From positions 1-26,367 of the forward strand of contig JAEZRM010000087.1 of assembly GCA_023412805.1 (NCBI GenBank): a stretch of DNA of 26,367 nucleotides. The letters run 5' to 3'. Position numbers and translations under genes: made by a program. Numbering within the stretch: position 1 is the first letter of the stretch; every line of letters begins with the position of its first letter. Origin of the DNA: Pseudomonadota bacterium (GTDB taxonomy: Bacteria > Pseudomonadota > Alphaproteobacteria > Rhizobiales > Hyphomicrobiaceae). The notes under the pieces are model-generated. The model saw only the letters and a list, made by a program, of their open reading frames with translations. It made no database searches and had not been told where the DNA came from. Shown one piece after another: positions 7,934-15,802 of this stretch.

Positions 7934-9328
7934 ATGACGAAGCGGAAGTCGATCGGGATCATCGGGGCGGGCGCCTCGGGCCTTACCTGCGCCAAGCACA
8001 TGATGGACGAGGGCTGGGACGTCACCCTCTACGAAATCGGCAGTCACGTCGGCGGCATGTGGGTCTACAACAACGACAACAAGCGCTCCTCCGCCTATCG
8101 CACGTTGCACATCAACACCGCGCGCGACCTCACGAGCTTTTCCGATTATCCCTTCGATCCGAGTGTGCAGCCGTTCCCATCACACTGGGACATGGCCAAG
8201 TACCTGAAGGATTACGGGGATCACTTCGGCATCACGCAGCATGTGCGGTTCAACACGAAGATCGTCGATCTGAGGCCTGCGCCTTCCTATAGCGCCGACA
8301 AGCCGCGCTGGCAGCTCAAGAGTGAAGCCGGCGAGATTTTCGAGCACGACACGGTCGTCGTGGCGAGCGGGCATCTGACGAAGCCGCTCGAAGTTCCCAT
8401 GTTCCGCGATGGCTTCAAGGGCGAGTACCTGCATTCGCACGACTACAAGGAGCCAGCGCCCTTCGTGAAGAAGCGCGTGTGCGTCGTCGGCGTCGGCAAC
8501 AGCGCGCTCGACATCGCGAGCGATCTCGCGGTCGGCGCCGAGCGCACGGTGCTGGTGGCGCGGTCGAGCGCGCTCATCATTCCGAAGCTCGCTTTCGGGC
8601 GGCCCTTCTGGGATACGATCCAGCCCTTCTACAAGCCATGGATACCCGCGGCCGTGCGCAATCGCGTGCTGAAGGCGCTCGTGTACGTCATCCAGGGGGA
8701 CATGAAGCGCCTGGGCTTTCCCGAGACATCGAAGCGCGTGCACGCGACATCGAACGCCAACATCGTCAATCACATTCACTACCGCCGCGTGATCGTGAAG
8801 AACGGCATCAAGAGCGTCGACGGCAAGACGCTCCACTTCGTCGATGGCACGCGTGAAGAATTCGACACGCTGATCGCGGCGACCGGTTACGAGATCGATC
8901 TCGATTTCGTGCCGCCGGAGATTCTCGCGATCAAGGACAACGGCCTCGATCTCTACATGCGGCTCGTGCCGCCCGACTGGAAAGGGCTCTATTTCCTCGC
9001 CTTCTTCAACTCGGATACGGCGTTGAACTGGATCTGCGAGGGGCAGACGCGCTGGATCCGCGAGCACGAAGCGGGCCGCGCCGCCTTTCCGGACAAGGCC
9101 GGCATGCTGGCCGAGATCGAGCAGCGCAAGGCCTGGGTGCGGACGAACTTCAAGGATACGCCGCGCCACGCCATCGAGGTGGAGCATCTGCCCTACTTCG
9201 CCGACCTCAAGCGGACCATGGCCGAAGCGCAGAAGCGCGCAGGTGCTCCCGCACGCGACATCGGTATCGGCTTCAAACCGAAGAAGGGCGCGAAGGCCGC
9301 TCCTCCGCGCGCGGAAGCGGCGGAGTAG
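7934..9328 (+). CDS. Flavin-containing monooxygenase (FMO-like, NAD(P)H-dependent)
   Basis: A 464-aa class B flavoprotein monooxygenase. The FAD-binding Rossmann motif GAGASG is at 11-16, with the acidic E34 closing the fold. The FMO fingerprint is present as FKGEYLHSHDY (161-171), the NAD(P)H-binding motif GVGNSALDIA starts at 186, and the second FAD contact LIAATGYEIDLDF lies in the last third. These enzymes insert one oxygen atom into soft nucleophiles (N, S) or ketones; the substrate cannot be read from sequence. The C-terminus is a short Lys/Ala/Pro tail (about 449-464) not needed for the fold. The ATG at 7934 follows a GGAAG site 12 nt upstream. A strong hairpin follows the stop. Confidence 0.9.
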   Translation: MTKRKSIGIIGAGASGLTCAKHMMDEGWDVTLYEIGSHVGGMWVYNNDNKRSSAYRTLHINTARDLTSFSDYPFDPSVQPFPSHWDMAKYLKDYGDHFGITQHVRFNTKIVDLRPAPSYSADKPRWQLKSEAGEIFEHDTVVVASGHLTKPLEVPMFRDGFKGEYLHSHDYKEPAPFVKKRVCVVGVGNSALDIASDLAVGAERTVLVARSSALIIPKLAFGRPFWDTIQPFYKPWIPAAVRNRVLKALVYVIQGDMKRLGFPETSKRVHATSNANIVNHIHYRRVIVKNGIKSVDGKTLHFVDGTREEFDTLIAATGYEIDLDFVPPEILAIKDNGLDLYMRLVPPDWKGLYFLAFFNSDTALNWICEGQTRWIREHEAGRAAFPDKAGMLAEIEQRKAWVRTNFKDTPRHAIEVEHLPYFADLKRTMAEAQKRAGAPARDIGIGFKPKKGAKAAPPRAEAAE

Positions 9329-9344
9329 GCGCGGAAAACGCGAC

Positions 9345-9390
9345 AGAAAGAGAAAGCCCGGTCAGCTTGCGCTGCCGGGCTTTCGTATTG
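9345..9390. terminator. Bidirectional terminator between the monooxygenase and carD
   Basis: GAAAGCCCGG (9352-9361) pairs with CCGGGCTTTC (9375-9384), with an inner CAGC-TTGC-GCTG stem-loop. Plus-strand continuation is GTATTGTT; the minus-strand continuation is TCTTTCTGT. It lies between two convergent genes (monooxygenase stop at 9328, carD stop at 9411), so it can serve both. Confidence 0.82.
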
Positions 9391-9410
9391 TTGGTCGCGG
9401 GAAGCGGGGG

Positions 9411-10613
9411 TTAGGCCGCCTGCGTGTCGCCCGCGGCTTCCTCCGTCGAGCGCCGCCCGCGGGCACTGCGCGAGAGAACCTCGGTGATGCGCTGCATGGC
9501 CGTGCGCTCGTCGAGCTTGTCGACGACCGCGATCTCGCGGGCCATACGATCGAGCGCGGACTCATAGAGCTGGCGTTCGGAGTAGGACTGCTCGGGCTGC
9601 GTTTCCGAACGATAGAGATCGCGCACGACCTCGGCGATCGCGATGAGGTCGCCCGAGTTGATCTTGGCCTCGTACTCCTGCGCACGCCGGCTCCACATGG
9701 TCCGCTTGATGCGCGCGCGGCCCTTGAGCGTCTCCATGGCGCGCGTGACGATGTTGTCCTCGGCGAGCTTGCGGATGCCGGCTGCCTCAAGGCGCGCCGT
9801 CGGCACGCGGAGTGTGAGCTTGTCCTTCTCGATCTGGATCACGAACAGCTCGAGGGTCATGCCCGCGATCTCCTGCTCCTCGATCCCGATGATCTGGCCG
9901 ACGCCGTGCGCCGGATAGACGATCGATTCGCCGATCTTGAAGCCGTGGCGCGAATTCACCGGCTTCTTCGGCGCGGCGGCGAGCATCTGCTGGCGCTTCG
10001 CCTCGGCAGCCTTCGCCGCAACGTCCTTGGGATTGGCAGCTGCAGCGCGCGGCGCGGGCGGCTGGGCCGGCAGGACAGGCATGGCAGGTGCCGTCATCAT
10101 GCGGGACGCCGGCTTGTGAACGGCAGCCGGCATGGCGCGGGCGGCCGGAGCGGCCGCGGCCTTGGCGCGCGCAGCCATCATGGCTTCGGCGGCAGCCTTT
10201 GGCGTGGTCGTACCAACCTTCGCGGCAGTCACGGGCGCCGGCTTGGCCTGGGCGGGCTTCACGGCCACAGGCTTGGTCGGAGCTGCTGATTTAGCCTGAG
10301 GCCGCTTATCGGCAGCCTTCTTCTTCTGTGCGGCAGTCACTTCGGCTTTTGCTTTCGTCTTGGGCTGAGCCGCCGCTGCGGCCTTTGCCTGGGTTGTGGG
10401 CTTCGCCTTGTCGACCGGCTTGGAAGACGCCTTGCCGGCGGCTTGGCGCTTGGCCGGGACCGGGGCCGGCTTCGCCTTCGCGGTCTTGGAGGCTGCGGGC
10501 TTGCTGCTCGCAGGCTTCGACGTGGTTTTCTTGGCCTGCAGCGCCTTGTCCGGCTTACGAGGCACGGCCGGCTTTGCAGCGGACTTCGCCGGGGATTTCT
10601 TGCTCTGCGCCAT
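9411..10613 (-). CDS. carD: CarD-family transcriptional regulator with long Lys/Ala/Pro-rich N-terminus
   Basis: A CarD/CdnL-type RNA-polymerase-binding protein, about 400 aa. The conserved part begins at about residue 223 with GFKIGESIVYPAHGVGQIIGIE (RNA-polymerase-interacting Tudor-like domain). It continues through the DNA-contacting helical region KGRARIKRTMWSRRAQEYEAKINSGDLIAIAEVVRDL, and ends near residue 390. This half matches typical alphaproteobacterial CarD proteins of about 170-200 aa. The first 220 residues are an unusual extension of AAKP/KPA/AKSA repeats, strongly basic and disordered like histone H1 or AlgP tails. The ATG at 10611-10613 has GAGAAG upstream; a GTG one codon earlier is the alternative. 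Internal ATGs (for example M211 in the GTG-start numbering) could give a normal-length protein, so full translation of the extension is not proven, though the frame stays open throughout. Confidence 0.9.
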   Translation of the reverse strand: MAQSKKSPAKSAAKPAVPRKPDKALQAKKTTSKPASSKPAASKTAKAKPAPVPAKRQAAGKASSKPVDKAKPTTQAKAAAAAQPKTKAKAEVTAAQKKKAADKRPQAKSAAPTKPVAVKPAQAKPAPVTAAKVGTTTPKAAAEAMMAARAKAAAAPAARAMPAAVHKPASRMMTAPAMPVLPAQPPAPRAAAANPKDVAAKAAEAKRQQMLAAAPKKPVNSRHGFKIGESIVYPAHGVGQIIGIEEQEIAGMTLELFVIQIEKDKLTLRVPTARLEAAGIRKLAEDNIVTRAMETLKGRARIKRTMWSRRAQEYEAKINSGDLIAIAEVVRDLYRSETQPEQSYSERQLYESALDRMAREIAVVDKLDERTAMQRITEVLSRSARGRRSTEEAAGDTQAA

Positions 10614-10616
10614 CAC

Positions 10617-11116
10617 AACTTCTCACTCCGCGACCAATCACGACCAACAGACGCCACCACCTCAGTAACCACCTCGGGTTGCGGCCCCCCGCGACATGCC
10701 CGCAAACGTTCCCCCACAGGCAAAACCTAGTGTGGCAGCCCGAACCCGTATCCCCGAAAAGAGGCTGCTACGTCCGCAACCCCACCTGCTTAAACTGGAA
10801 GAAGAGTTCCTCGCCGCGCCTTTGCATCTCAGCCCATTGGGCGACGCAAACGATCTCACGATCGACAGAGGCGCAAGGGATCAGGCGACTGTTCACGCAA
10901 ACCGCTCCCGCTCAGCCTGAATGTCGGTCACTGACCCGAACTCCGGAAGTTGGACTTATGCCTCCGGAGGATCTTGTAACACATTTTTCATGCAGAATGA
11001 AGCCGTCCGGCACAAAGTTCCCGAACATAGCCTGTCCGAATGCTTAAGCTGGACGCGAAGCAGTATTCGAAATTCTTTCGATCGCTACTTGGCTAGCACT
11101 TACGACTTTCGCCTGT
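10617..11116. other. 500-nt non-coding gap between carD and fdxA
   Basis: No open frame here has a convincing protein family match or ribosome site. The region is visibly lower in G+C than its surroundings, especially 10921-11116. Landmarks are a perfect CCTCCGGAGG palindrome in the fdxA-proximal half and runs such as ACACATTTTTCATG. It should hold the carD promoter (minus strand) and the fdxA 3' end, but no confident promoter or terminator could be picked. No tRNA, tmRNA, SRP or RNase P signature was seen. Confidence 0.5.
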
Positions 11117-11455
11117 TCAGTCGCCTTCTCCAGCTTCGGCACTGAAGTATTTTTCATACTTGTTCTGCTCGTCACGGAAGTTATCCGCGTCCGCCAGGGC
11201 TTCCTTCTTGGCCGTTATGTTGGGCCACTTGTCGGCATACTCGCGGTTCAGTTCGAGCCAGCGCTCTAAACCGGGTTCAGTGTCGGGCTTGATCGCCTCG
11301 ACCGGACACTCGGGCTCGCACACCCCGCAATCGATGCATTCGTCGGGGTGAATGACGAGCATATTCTCGCCCTCGTAGAAGCAGTCGACGGGGCAGACCT
11401 CGACGCAATCAGTGAACTTGCACTTAATGCAGCTCTCGTTGACGACGTACGTCAT
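11117..11455 (-). CDS. fdxA: 7Fe (3Fe-4S/4Fe-4S) ferredoxin FdxA
   Basis: A 112-aa seven-iron ferredoxin. The N-terminal cluster region has C9, C12, C17, C21 and C25 (ESCIKCKFTDCVEVCPVDC) and the second has C40, C43, C46 and C50 (DECIDCGVCEPECPVEA), the exact spacing of Azotobacter FdI-type proteins. The C-terminal 55 residues (WLELNREYADKWPNI...) are the standard FdxA tail. It is a small cytoplasmic electron carrier; its partner here is unknown. The start at 11455 is set by an AGGAAG ribosome site 6 nt upstream and the canonical MTYVV N-terminus; the frame extends further upstream without support. It shares strand with carD, which lies downstream across a 500-nt gap, a common alphaproteobacterial pairing. 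Confidence 0.96.
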   Translation of the reverse strand: MTYVVNESCIKCKFTDCVEVCPVDCFYEGENMLVIHPDECIDCGVCEPECPVEAIKPDTEPGLERWLELNREYADKWPNITAKKEALADADNFRDEQNKYEKYFSAEAGEGD

Positions 11456-11796
11456 GATGACTTCCTGGCGTCTGCCGCCCGAACGGGCGCTCAGACGCAT
11501 GGTTAATCAAGCGCAGCCCTTCCCGGCCAGCTCGACACGATTTCCAGCAGAGCCCACCCATCACAGATGCGCGGCCGAGACCGCTGCCATCAAGCCTGTT
11601 GGCGAGCCGGCAACGTGGTAGAGCAAGGCCACAGACAAGACAAGCATCCACCCGTCGCACCGGTAGCATGCTTCCCCTCACGAAGCGTTACGCCACCAAT
11701 CTACGCTCGGTCTGCGCTTCTTCAATCCGCGCCACGTTCATCTTCCAGGAAACCGCGGTCGAGTGGAACGAACGTGCGAGCCTGTCTACCCGTTTA
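11456..11796. other. Non-coding gap upstream of fdxA
   Basis: About 340 nt without a credible gene. Just before the fdxA ribosome site there is a hairpin CGCCC-GAAC-GGGCG near 11478-11491, so the fdxA leader begins with a stem-loop. I looked for remnants of an S4-domain RNA-binding gene (which I recall next to fdxA in some relatives) and saw none. The open frames on both strands are short and compositionally random. Confidence 0.45.
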
Positions 11797-11825
11797 GAAA
11801 GCAAAAGCGGCCCTGAGACCGCTTT
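11797..11825 (-). terminator. Terminator of the DUF302 gene
   Basis: AAAGCGG (11804-11810) pairs with CCGCTTT (11819-11825) over an 8-nt loop. On the minus strand the hairpin is followed by TTTTGCTTTC. It lies about 105 nt past the DUF302 stop and points the right way to end that transcript before fdxA. Confidence 0.65.
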
Positions 11826-11929
11826 CGGATCGCGTGGAGCGGGGCGGCGATCTCAAGGCTTCAGCCCGCACCCCTCGCGGCCAAGCGTACTGCGCATACC
11901 GGCATTGGCAGCAATGCCGAGCTCAATAC

Positions 11930-12409
11930 CTACTTGGTTGCCTCGACAATGATGTCGCTCAGCAATGTCCGGACCGCCGTAATGGCGGCCTCGGAGCCCG
12001 GGCTGCCGCGCGCGATCGGGTTATGGAAGCCGACGACGATCTCGCCTGGTTTGTCGTCGCGCTCGTACATGAAGACGATGAACGGGCAGAGGCCCATGTT
12101 CGCCGGATCGGCCTCCATCATGTCTCGCGAGAGCTTCGCTGAGCAGAACACGAAGTACTCCGCCGCGCGATAGAGTTTTTTGGTCGATCCGACATCGGCG
12201 CCCGTGCGCTCGAGCATGCCGCCGACATTGCCGGTGTGATCGATGACGAGACCACGCTCGATGATGGCGTTGGTCAGATCGAATTTCACATCCTCGTAGC
12301 TGCCGGCCTTGGTGCGTGTCGTAAAGGCCTCGGCCGTCCAAGTGCCGACAGCCATGAGGCCAAGCGCAGCAATAATCGCACAGGCGAGCCTCCTCAAAAT
12401 CACGTTCAT
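11930..12409 (-). CDS. Secreted DUF302-domain protein
   Basis: A 159-aa protein with a classic signal peptide (LRRLACAIIAALGLMAVGTW, cleavage after AEA near residue 28) and a mature DUF302 domain. The domain shows the opening F..DVKFDLTNAIIERGLVIDH, the GGMLERTGADVG loop, and the FCSAKLSRDMMEADPANMGLCPFIVFMYE core with two cysteines (C89 and C107 by count). DUF302 proteins are small alpha/beta proteins of unknown function; exported versions are common in sulfur- and C1-oxidising proteobacteria. The start is well defined by GAGGTGA 5-6 nt before the ATG. It is divergent from the transporter pair that starts at 12593 and has its own terminator, so it is probably monocistronic. Confidence 0.85.
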   Translation of the reverse strand: MNVILRRLACAIIAALGLMAVGTWTAEAFTTRTKAGSYEDVKFDLTNAIIERGLVIDHTGNVGGMLERTGADVGSTKKLYRAAEYFVFCSAKLSRDMMEADPANMGLCPFIVFMYERDDKPGEIVVGFHNPIARGSPGSEAAITAVRTLLSDIIVEATK

Positions 12410-12592
12410 GGGTCACCTCACGGGCGGCGCGTCTCCAACTGCCTAAAGCCTAACCTCAATATGCGCCCCGCGCCACGCTCAGCCCTGCCGCGCACAATTG
12501 TCCGCCCCGTGCGCCTCGACAACAAGCTGGTCCGCACTGTAGCCATGAGGCCGGCCCGACACCGGGCCCACCGCCGGGGACCCCAGGGCTTC

Positions 12593-13513
12593 ATGACCGT
12601 CCAGACGACCGAGCGTGCCGTACGCCTGCCCGTCGAGTTGTTCCTGCTCGCGGTCGTTGGCCTGTTCTGGGGCGCTCAGTTCGGCTTCACGAAGATCCAG
12701 CTCGAGAGCATGCCGCCGGTGACCGGCGTCGCGATCCGCCTTGCCATCGCGGCGGCCTTCATGTGGGCGATCGTCATCGCTCAGGGCGCACGCGTGCCGA
12801 CGGGCGTCAGGACGTGGCGCGACTTCACCATCCAGGGCATTCTGACGAGTGCGGGACCGGGCGTGCTGATTGCCTGGGGACAGCAGTACGTCGACAGTGC
12901 ACTCGCCGCGATTCTGAATTCGACGTCGCCGATCGTCGTGACGGTCATCACACTTCTCTACACGCGCCAGGAGAGCATCGGCCCGAAGCGCCTGCTCGGG
13001 CTCGCGCTTGGCCTCGGCGGCGTCATCACGGTCATTGGCTTCGGTGCGCTCGAAGGTCTCGACCGCGGCTTTGCCGGCCAGATCGTGATCATGCTGGCAA
13101 CGCTCGGCTATGCCAGCGCGACGCTGTTCGGGCGGCGCTTCACGACCATCTCGCCTTTCGCAGCCGCCGCAGCGACGATCACCTGCTCGGCTGTGCTCAT
13201 GACGATCCTCGCCTTCATCGTCGAGCGGCCACTGCTCATCGATCCGTCCATGCGCTCGATGCTCGCGACCGTCGCGAGCGGCATTCTGTGCAATGGCCTC
13301 GGCGTGACGATCTACTTCCGCCTGATCGGCACGCTCGGCTCGCTCGGGACATCGACCGTGAGCTTCCTCAAAGCAGCCTTCGGCGTCGTGATCGGCTGCT
13401 TCCTGCTCGGCGAGCCCTTCACGGTCTCGATCGCGATCGGCCTCACGGCCGTGCTGATCGGCGTCGCCGCCGTCAACGAGCCCGGCGCCGGCAAGGCTCG
13501 ACCGAAATCATGA
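12593..13513 (+). CDS. EamA/DMT-superfamily transporter
   Basis: A 306-aa inner-membrane protein with about ten helices in two repeated EamA halves. The first half begins LFLLAVVGLFWGAQFGFTKIQLESMPPVTGVAIRLAIAAAF and the second half begins near IVIMLATLGYASATLFGRR. The family exports metabolites such as amino acids or purines; the substrate is unknown. The ATG at 12593 is chosen because AGGG precedes it and the protein then starts just before helix 1. The open frame runs much further upstream, but that region is compositionally unlike a transporter and overlaps the DUF302 gene on the other strand. The last codon overlaps the next gene (ATGA), indicating an operon with the MFS transporter. Confidence 0.9.
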   Translation: MTVQTTERAVRLPVELFLLAVVGLFWGAQFGFTKIQLESMPPVTGVAIRLAIAAAFMWAIVIAQGARVPTGVRTWRDFTIQGILTSAGPGVLIAWGQQYVDSALAAILNSTSPIVVTVITLLYTRQESIGPKRLLGLALGLGGVITVIGFGALEGLDRGFAGQIVIMLATLGYASATLFGRRFTTISPFAAAAATITCSAVLMTILAFIVERPLLIDPSMRSMLATVASGILCNGLGVTIYFRLIGTLGSLGTSTVSFLKAAFGVVIGCFLLGEPFTVSIAIGLTAVLIGVAAVNEPGAGKARPKS

Positions 13514-14712
13514 CGTCATCCGAAGTCCAAGCCGAACCACCATTCAGGACGATCGCACTGCTGGCGCTAGCGGCATTTGCAGGTTCGCTGAACATCCGCA
13601 TCAGCGATTCGCTCCTGCCGCAGGTGGCGCACGGCTTCTCGACGACAGTCGGCACGGCCGCGATCATCGTCACGGCCTTCACGATCGGCTACGGACTGCT
13701 CCAGCTCGCATTCGGTCCCGTTGGCGATCGCTTCGGCAAATACCGGGTTGCGGCCCTGCTCGCCCTCACCTCCGGCTTCGCGACGACATCGGCGGCGTTC
13801 ACGACCTCTCTTGGCGAGCTGACGCTCGCGCGTTTTGCAGCAGGCGCAGCCGGCTCCGCCATCATCCCGCTTTCCTTCGCGTGGATCGGGGACGCCATCG
13901 CCTTCGAACGCCGCCAGGCCGTGCTCGCGCGTTTTTTGAGCGCCCAGTTCTCCGGCATCCTCCTGGCGCAGGCGGCCGGAGGCTATATCGGCGCCGAGTT
14001 CGGCTGGCGCACGGTGTTCGTCATCGTCGGCGCCGTGCACCTGCTCGCTGGCATCGCGATGCTGACCGAGCTCAAGCTCAATCCGTCAGCGCAGCCGAAG
14101 GGCTCTCCAGGCGCCAACAGCTTCGCCGCCACACTCGCCGGCGCACGCACGATCCTGCGGCGTCCGTTCGTGCGCGTCATGCTGCTTGCGGTGTTTCTGG
14201 AAGCATTCGCCATGCACGGCGCATTCGCCTACATCGGCGCTGATCTCGTGCACCGGCTCGGCGCGACATTCGCCATCGCCGGTCTGGTGCTCGCGGTCTA
14301 CGCATTCGGCGCGCTCGGCTATTCATTCAGCGCCCGCAAGCTCATCTCCCGGCTTGGCGAGCGCGGTCTCGTGCTGCTCGGCGGCGCGATCATCGCGGTG
14401 GGCTATCTGATGCTCGCCCTCGCACCCTCGATCCCCTTCGCGATTCCGGCCCTGGTCCTGCTCGGGCTCGGCTTCTACATGTTTCACAACACGCTGCAGA
14501 CCAACGCCACGCAGATGGCACCGGAGGCGCGCGGCCTCGCTGTGTCCCTGTTTGCCTTTTGCCTGTTCATAGGCCAGTCTATCGGGGTCGCGCTGGCGGC
14601 CCCCATCGTCGACAGCTATGGCGCGCCGCCGGTCTATATTGCGGCCGCGATCCTGCTGCCGCTGACGGCCATATGGTTCCGCTACCGCCTCACCATGCGC
14701 GATCCCGTCTGA
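13510..14712 (+). CDS. MFS transporter
   Basis: A 400-aa major-facilitator transporter with about twelve hydrophobic segments. The conserved motif A between helices 2 and 3 is GPVGDRFGKYRV (about 69-80), and a related weaker motif, SARKLISRLGERG, lies at the equivalent position in the second half. The first helix region (LLALAAFAGSLNIRISDSLLPQVA) and the substitution pattern resemble drug:H+ antiporter-1 type efflux proteins, but substrate is not predictable. Start ATG 13510 overlaps the EamA stop by 4 nt, so translation is coupled. The same frame is open to 12763, but that part is a shadow of the EamA gene. Two different exporters in one overlapping operon suggest export of a common or linked compound. 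Confidence 0.92.
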   Translation: MTSSEVQAEPPFRTIALLALAAFAGSLNIRISDSLLPQVAHGFSTTVGTAAIIVTAFTIGYGLLQLAFGPVGDRFGKYRVAALLALTSGFATTSAAFTTSLGELTLARFAAGAAGSAIIPLSFAWIGDAIAFERRQAVLARFLSAQFSGILLAQAAGGYIGAEFGWRTVFVIVGAVHLLAGIAMLTELKLNPSAQPKGSPGANSFAATLAGARTILRRPFVRVMLLAVFLEAFAMHGAFAYIGADLVHRLGATFAIAGLVLAVYAFGALGYSFSARKLISRLGERGLVLLGGAIIAVGYLMLALAPSIPFAIPALVLLGLGFYMFHNTLQTNATQMAPEARGLAVSLFAFCLFIGQSIGVALAAPIVDSYGAPPVYIAAAILLPLTAIWFRYRLTMRDPV

Positions 14713-14736
14713 GAACGGATCAATTTACCCGGCTGC

Positions 14737-14787
14737 TTGCCAAGTCTGGCCTGAAACCCCATTTCATGTTACTAGGTAACGACAAAT
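14737..14787 (+). promoter_or_regulatory. Promoter/operator region of the iscA-type gene, with a long dyad
   Basis: At 14761-14787 a 27-bp symmetric dyad reads ATTT, 3 nt, GTTAC, TAG, GTAAC, 3 nt, AAAT; every spacer is 3 nt. It follows a TTGCCA box (14737-14742) by 17-18 nt and overlaps where the -10 (CATTTC, 14760-14765) and start site would lie. That is the usual place for a repressor site. It ends about 43 nt before the iscA start. The regulator is unknown; it does not look like the Irr or RirA boxes I know. Confidence 0.5.
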
Positions 14788-14830
14788 CAGCCACATGCGC
14801 GGGCCTTGAACCCGCACCATGGAGAGCCTC

Positions 14831-15220
14831 ATGAGCACACCCCGCCTCCGGCCCAAGGTTTTGACGCTGACGGAAGCCGCCGCTCAGCGCGTCAAAGCCA
14901 TCATGGCCAGCAAGGGCCCTGCCGTCGCCGGTCTCAAGATTGGCGTCAAAAAGGGCGGCTGCGCGGGCATGGAATACACCATGGATTGGGCCGAAACGGC
15001 GGGGAAATTCGACGAGATCGTCGAGCAGGACGGCGCTCGCGTGATCATTGATCCCCAGGCTGTGTTGTACCTGCTCGGCACCGAGATGGACTACAAGGTC
15101 GACAAGCTCTCGGCCCAGTTCGTGTTTAACAATCCCAATCAGTCGAGCGCCTGCGGCTGCGGCGAGAGCGTCAACCTGACGCCCGCCCCCAAGGAGCACC
15201 TCGAGGCGCTGAAAGCCTGA
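14831..15220 (+). CDS. A-type iron-sulfur carrier (HesB/IscA/SufA family)
   Basis: A 129-aa A-type carrier that accepts and delivers Fe-S clusters. The three ligand cysteines are C44 in KKGGCAGMEYT and C108/C110 in SSACGCGES, with exact family spacing. The N-terminal LTLTEAAAQRVKAIMAS helix and LKIGVKKGGC strand are standard. It is not next to iscS/sufB genes, so it is probably a stand-alone A-type protein (SufA/IscA-like). The ATG at 14831 has GGAGAG 6 nt upstream; an upstream ATG at 14819 lacks one. The stop overlaps the next start (TGATG), so it is co-translated with the DUF924 gene. A dyad upstream suggests regulated expression. Confidence 0.94.
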   Translation: MSTPRLRPKVLTLTEAAAQRVKAIMASKGPAVAGLKIGVKKGGCAGMEYTMDWAETAGKFDEIVEQDGARVIIDPQAVLYLLGTEMDYKVDKLSAQFVFNNPNQSSACGCGESVNLTPAPKEHLEALKA

Positions 15221-15798
15221 TGTCCGTTCTCACCCTCCCGCCACCTCCCGGCGAGCCGGCCTGGGTCCGTGAGGTTCTCCGCTATTGGCTGGAAGACCTG
15301 ACGCTCGATCAATGCTTCGAGAAGAATGACGCGATCGATGCTACGATCCGCGAGCGCTTCGGCGCCGTGCACGAGCAGCTTGCCGGCGCGCCGGACTCGA
15401 TTCGAGCGGATGCCCCGCGCGAACTGCTCGCCGCACTCATCGTCTTCGACCAGTTCTCGCGCAATCTCCACCGCGGCAGCCCCAAAGCCTTCGCTACGGA
15501 CCCGGTAGCACTGCGTCTCGCGCGCGCGGCCGTCGCCGACGGCCTCGATCAGGCTATGAGCAAGCGCGAGCGCATTTTCGTCTATCTGCCGTTCGAGCAC
15601 AGCGAGGATGCCGCCGATCAGGAGCAGTCGATCCGGCTGTTCGCCCAGCTCGGCGACGAAAACCTCGACAAGTACGCCATGGCGCACAAGGTGATCATCG
15701 ACCGCTTCGGCCGTTTCCCGCACCGCAATGTCGTGCTCGGGCGCGAGTCGACTCCGGAGGAGATCGCCTTCCTCAAAGAGCCCATGAGTTCTTTCTGA
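15220..15798 (+). CDS. DUF924 family protein
   Basis: A 192-aa cytoplasmic alpha-helical protein of the DUF924 family. Diagnostic segments are VLRYWLEDLTLDQCFEKNDAID at the N-terminus, the conserved LIVFDQFSRNLHRGSPKAFATDP core (about 73-95), RIFVYLPFEHSEDAADQEQSIRLF (about 118-141) and the terminal FGRFPHRNVVLGRESTPEE. The family adopts a TPR-like superhelix; no enzymatic role is established. It starts 1 nt inside the iscA stop, implying operonic coupling. It ends 4 nt from the convergent rluD stop with no hairpin between, so the two transcripts probably overlap. Confidence 0.9.
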   Translation: MSVLTLPPPPGEPAWVREVLRYWLEDLTLDQCFEKNDAIDATIRERFGAVHEQLAGAPDSIRADAPRELLAALIVFDQFSRNLHRGSPKAFATDPVALRLARAAVADGLDQAMSKRERIFVYLPFEHSEDAADQEQSIRLFAQLGDENLDKYAMAHKVIIDRFGRFPHRNVVLGRESTPEEIAFLKEPMSSF

Positions 15799-15802
15799 GC
15801 AC

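Noticed and set aside
8180..9187. 335-codon minus-strand open frame
   Set aside because: Antisense shadow of the flavin monooxygenase, whose motifs are unambiguous.
9243..10289. 348-codon plus-strand open frame
   Set aside because: Antisense to carD; the apparent low-complexity RRGRLG-type repeats are the complement of the KPA-rich tail.
10696..10920. 74-codon plus-strand open frame in the carD-fdxA gap
   Set aside because: Its composition is not absurd, but it has no ribosome site, no recognisable family and no operon partner.
10921..11145. 74-codon plus-strand open frame overlapping the fdxA 3' end
   Set aside because: No ribosome site and no family; it overlaps a certain gene on the other strand.
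11463..11510. TTAAC-N16-CGTT upstream of fdxA as an EcfG promoter
   Set aside because: The -35 box is TTAAC, not GGAAC; a chance match to the spacing.
12763..13509. Upstream extension of the MFS gene frame
   Set aside because: This part is an out-of-frame reading of the EamA gene. The MFS start is the ATG overlapping the EamA stop.
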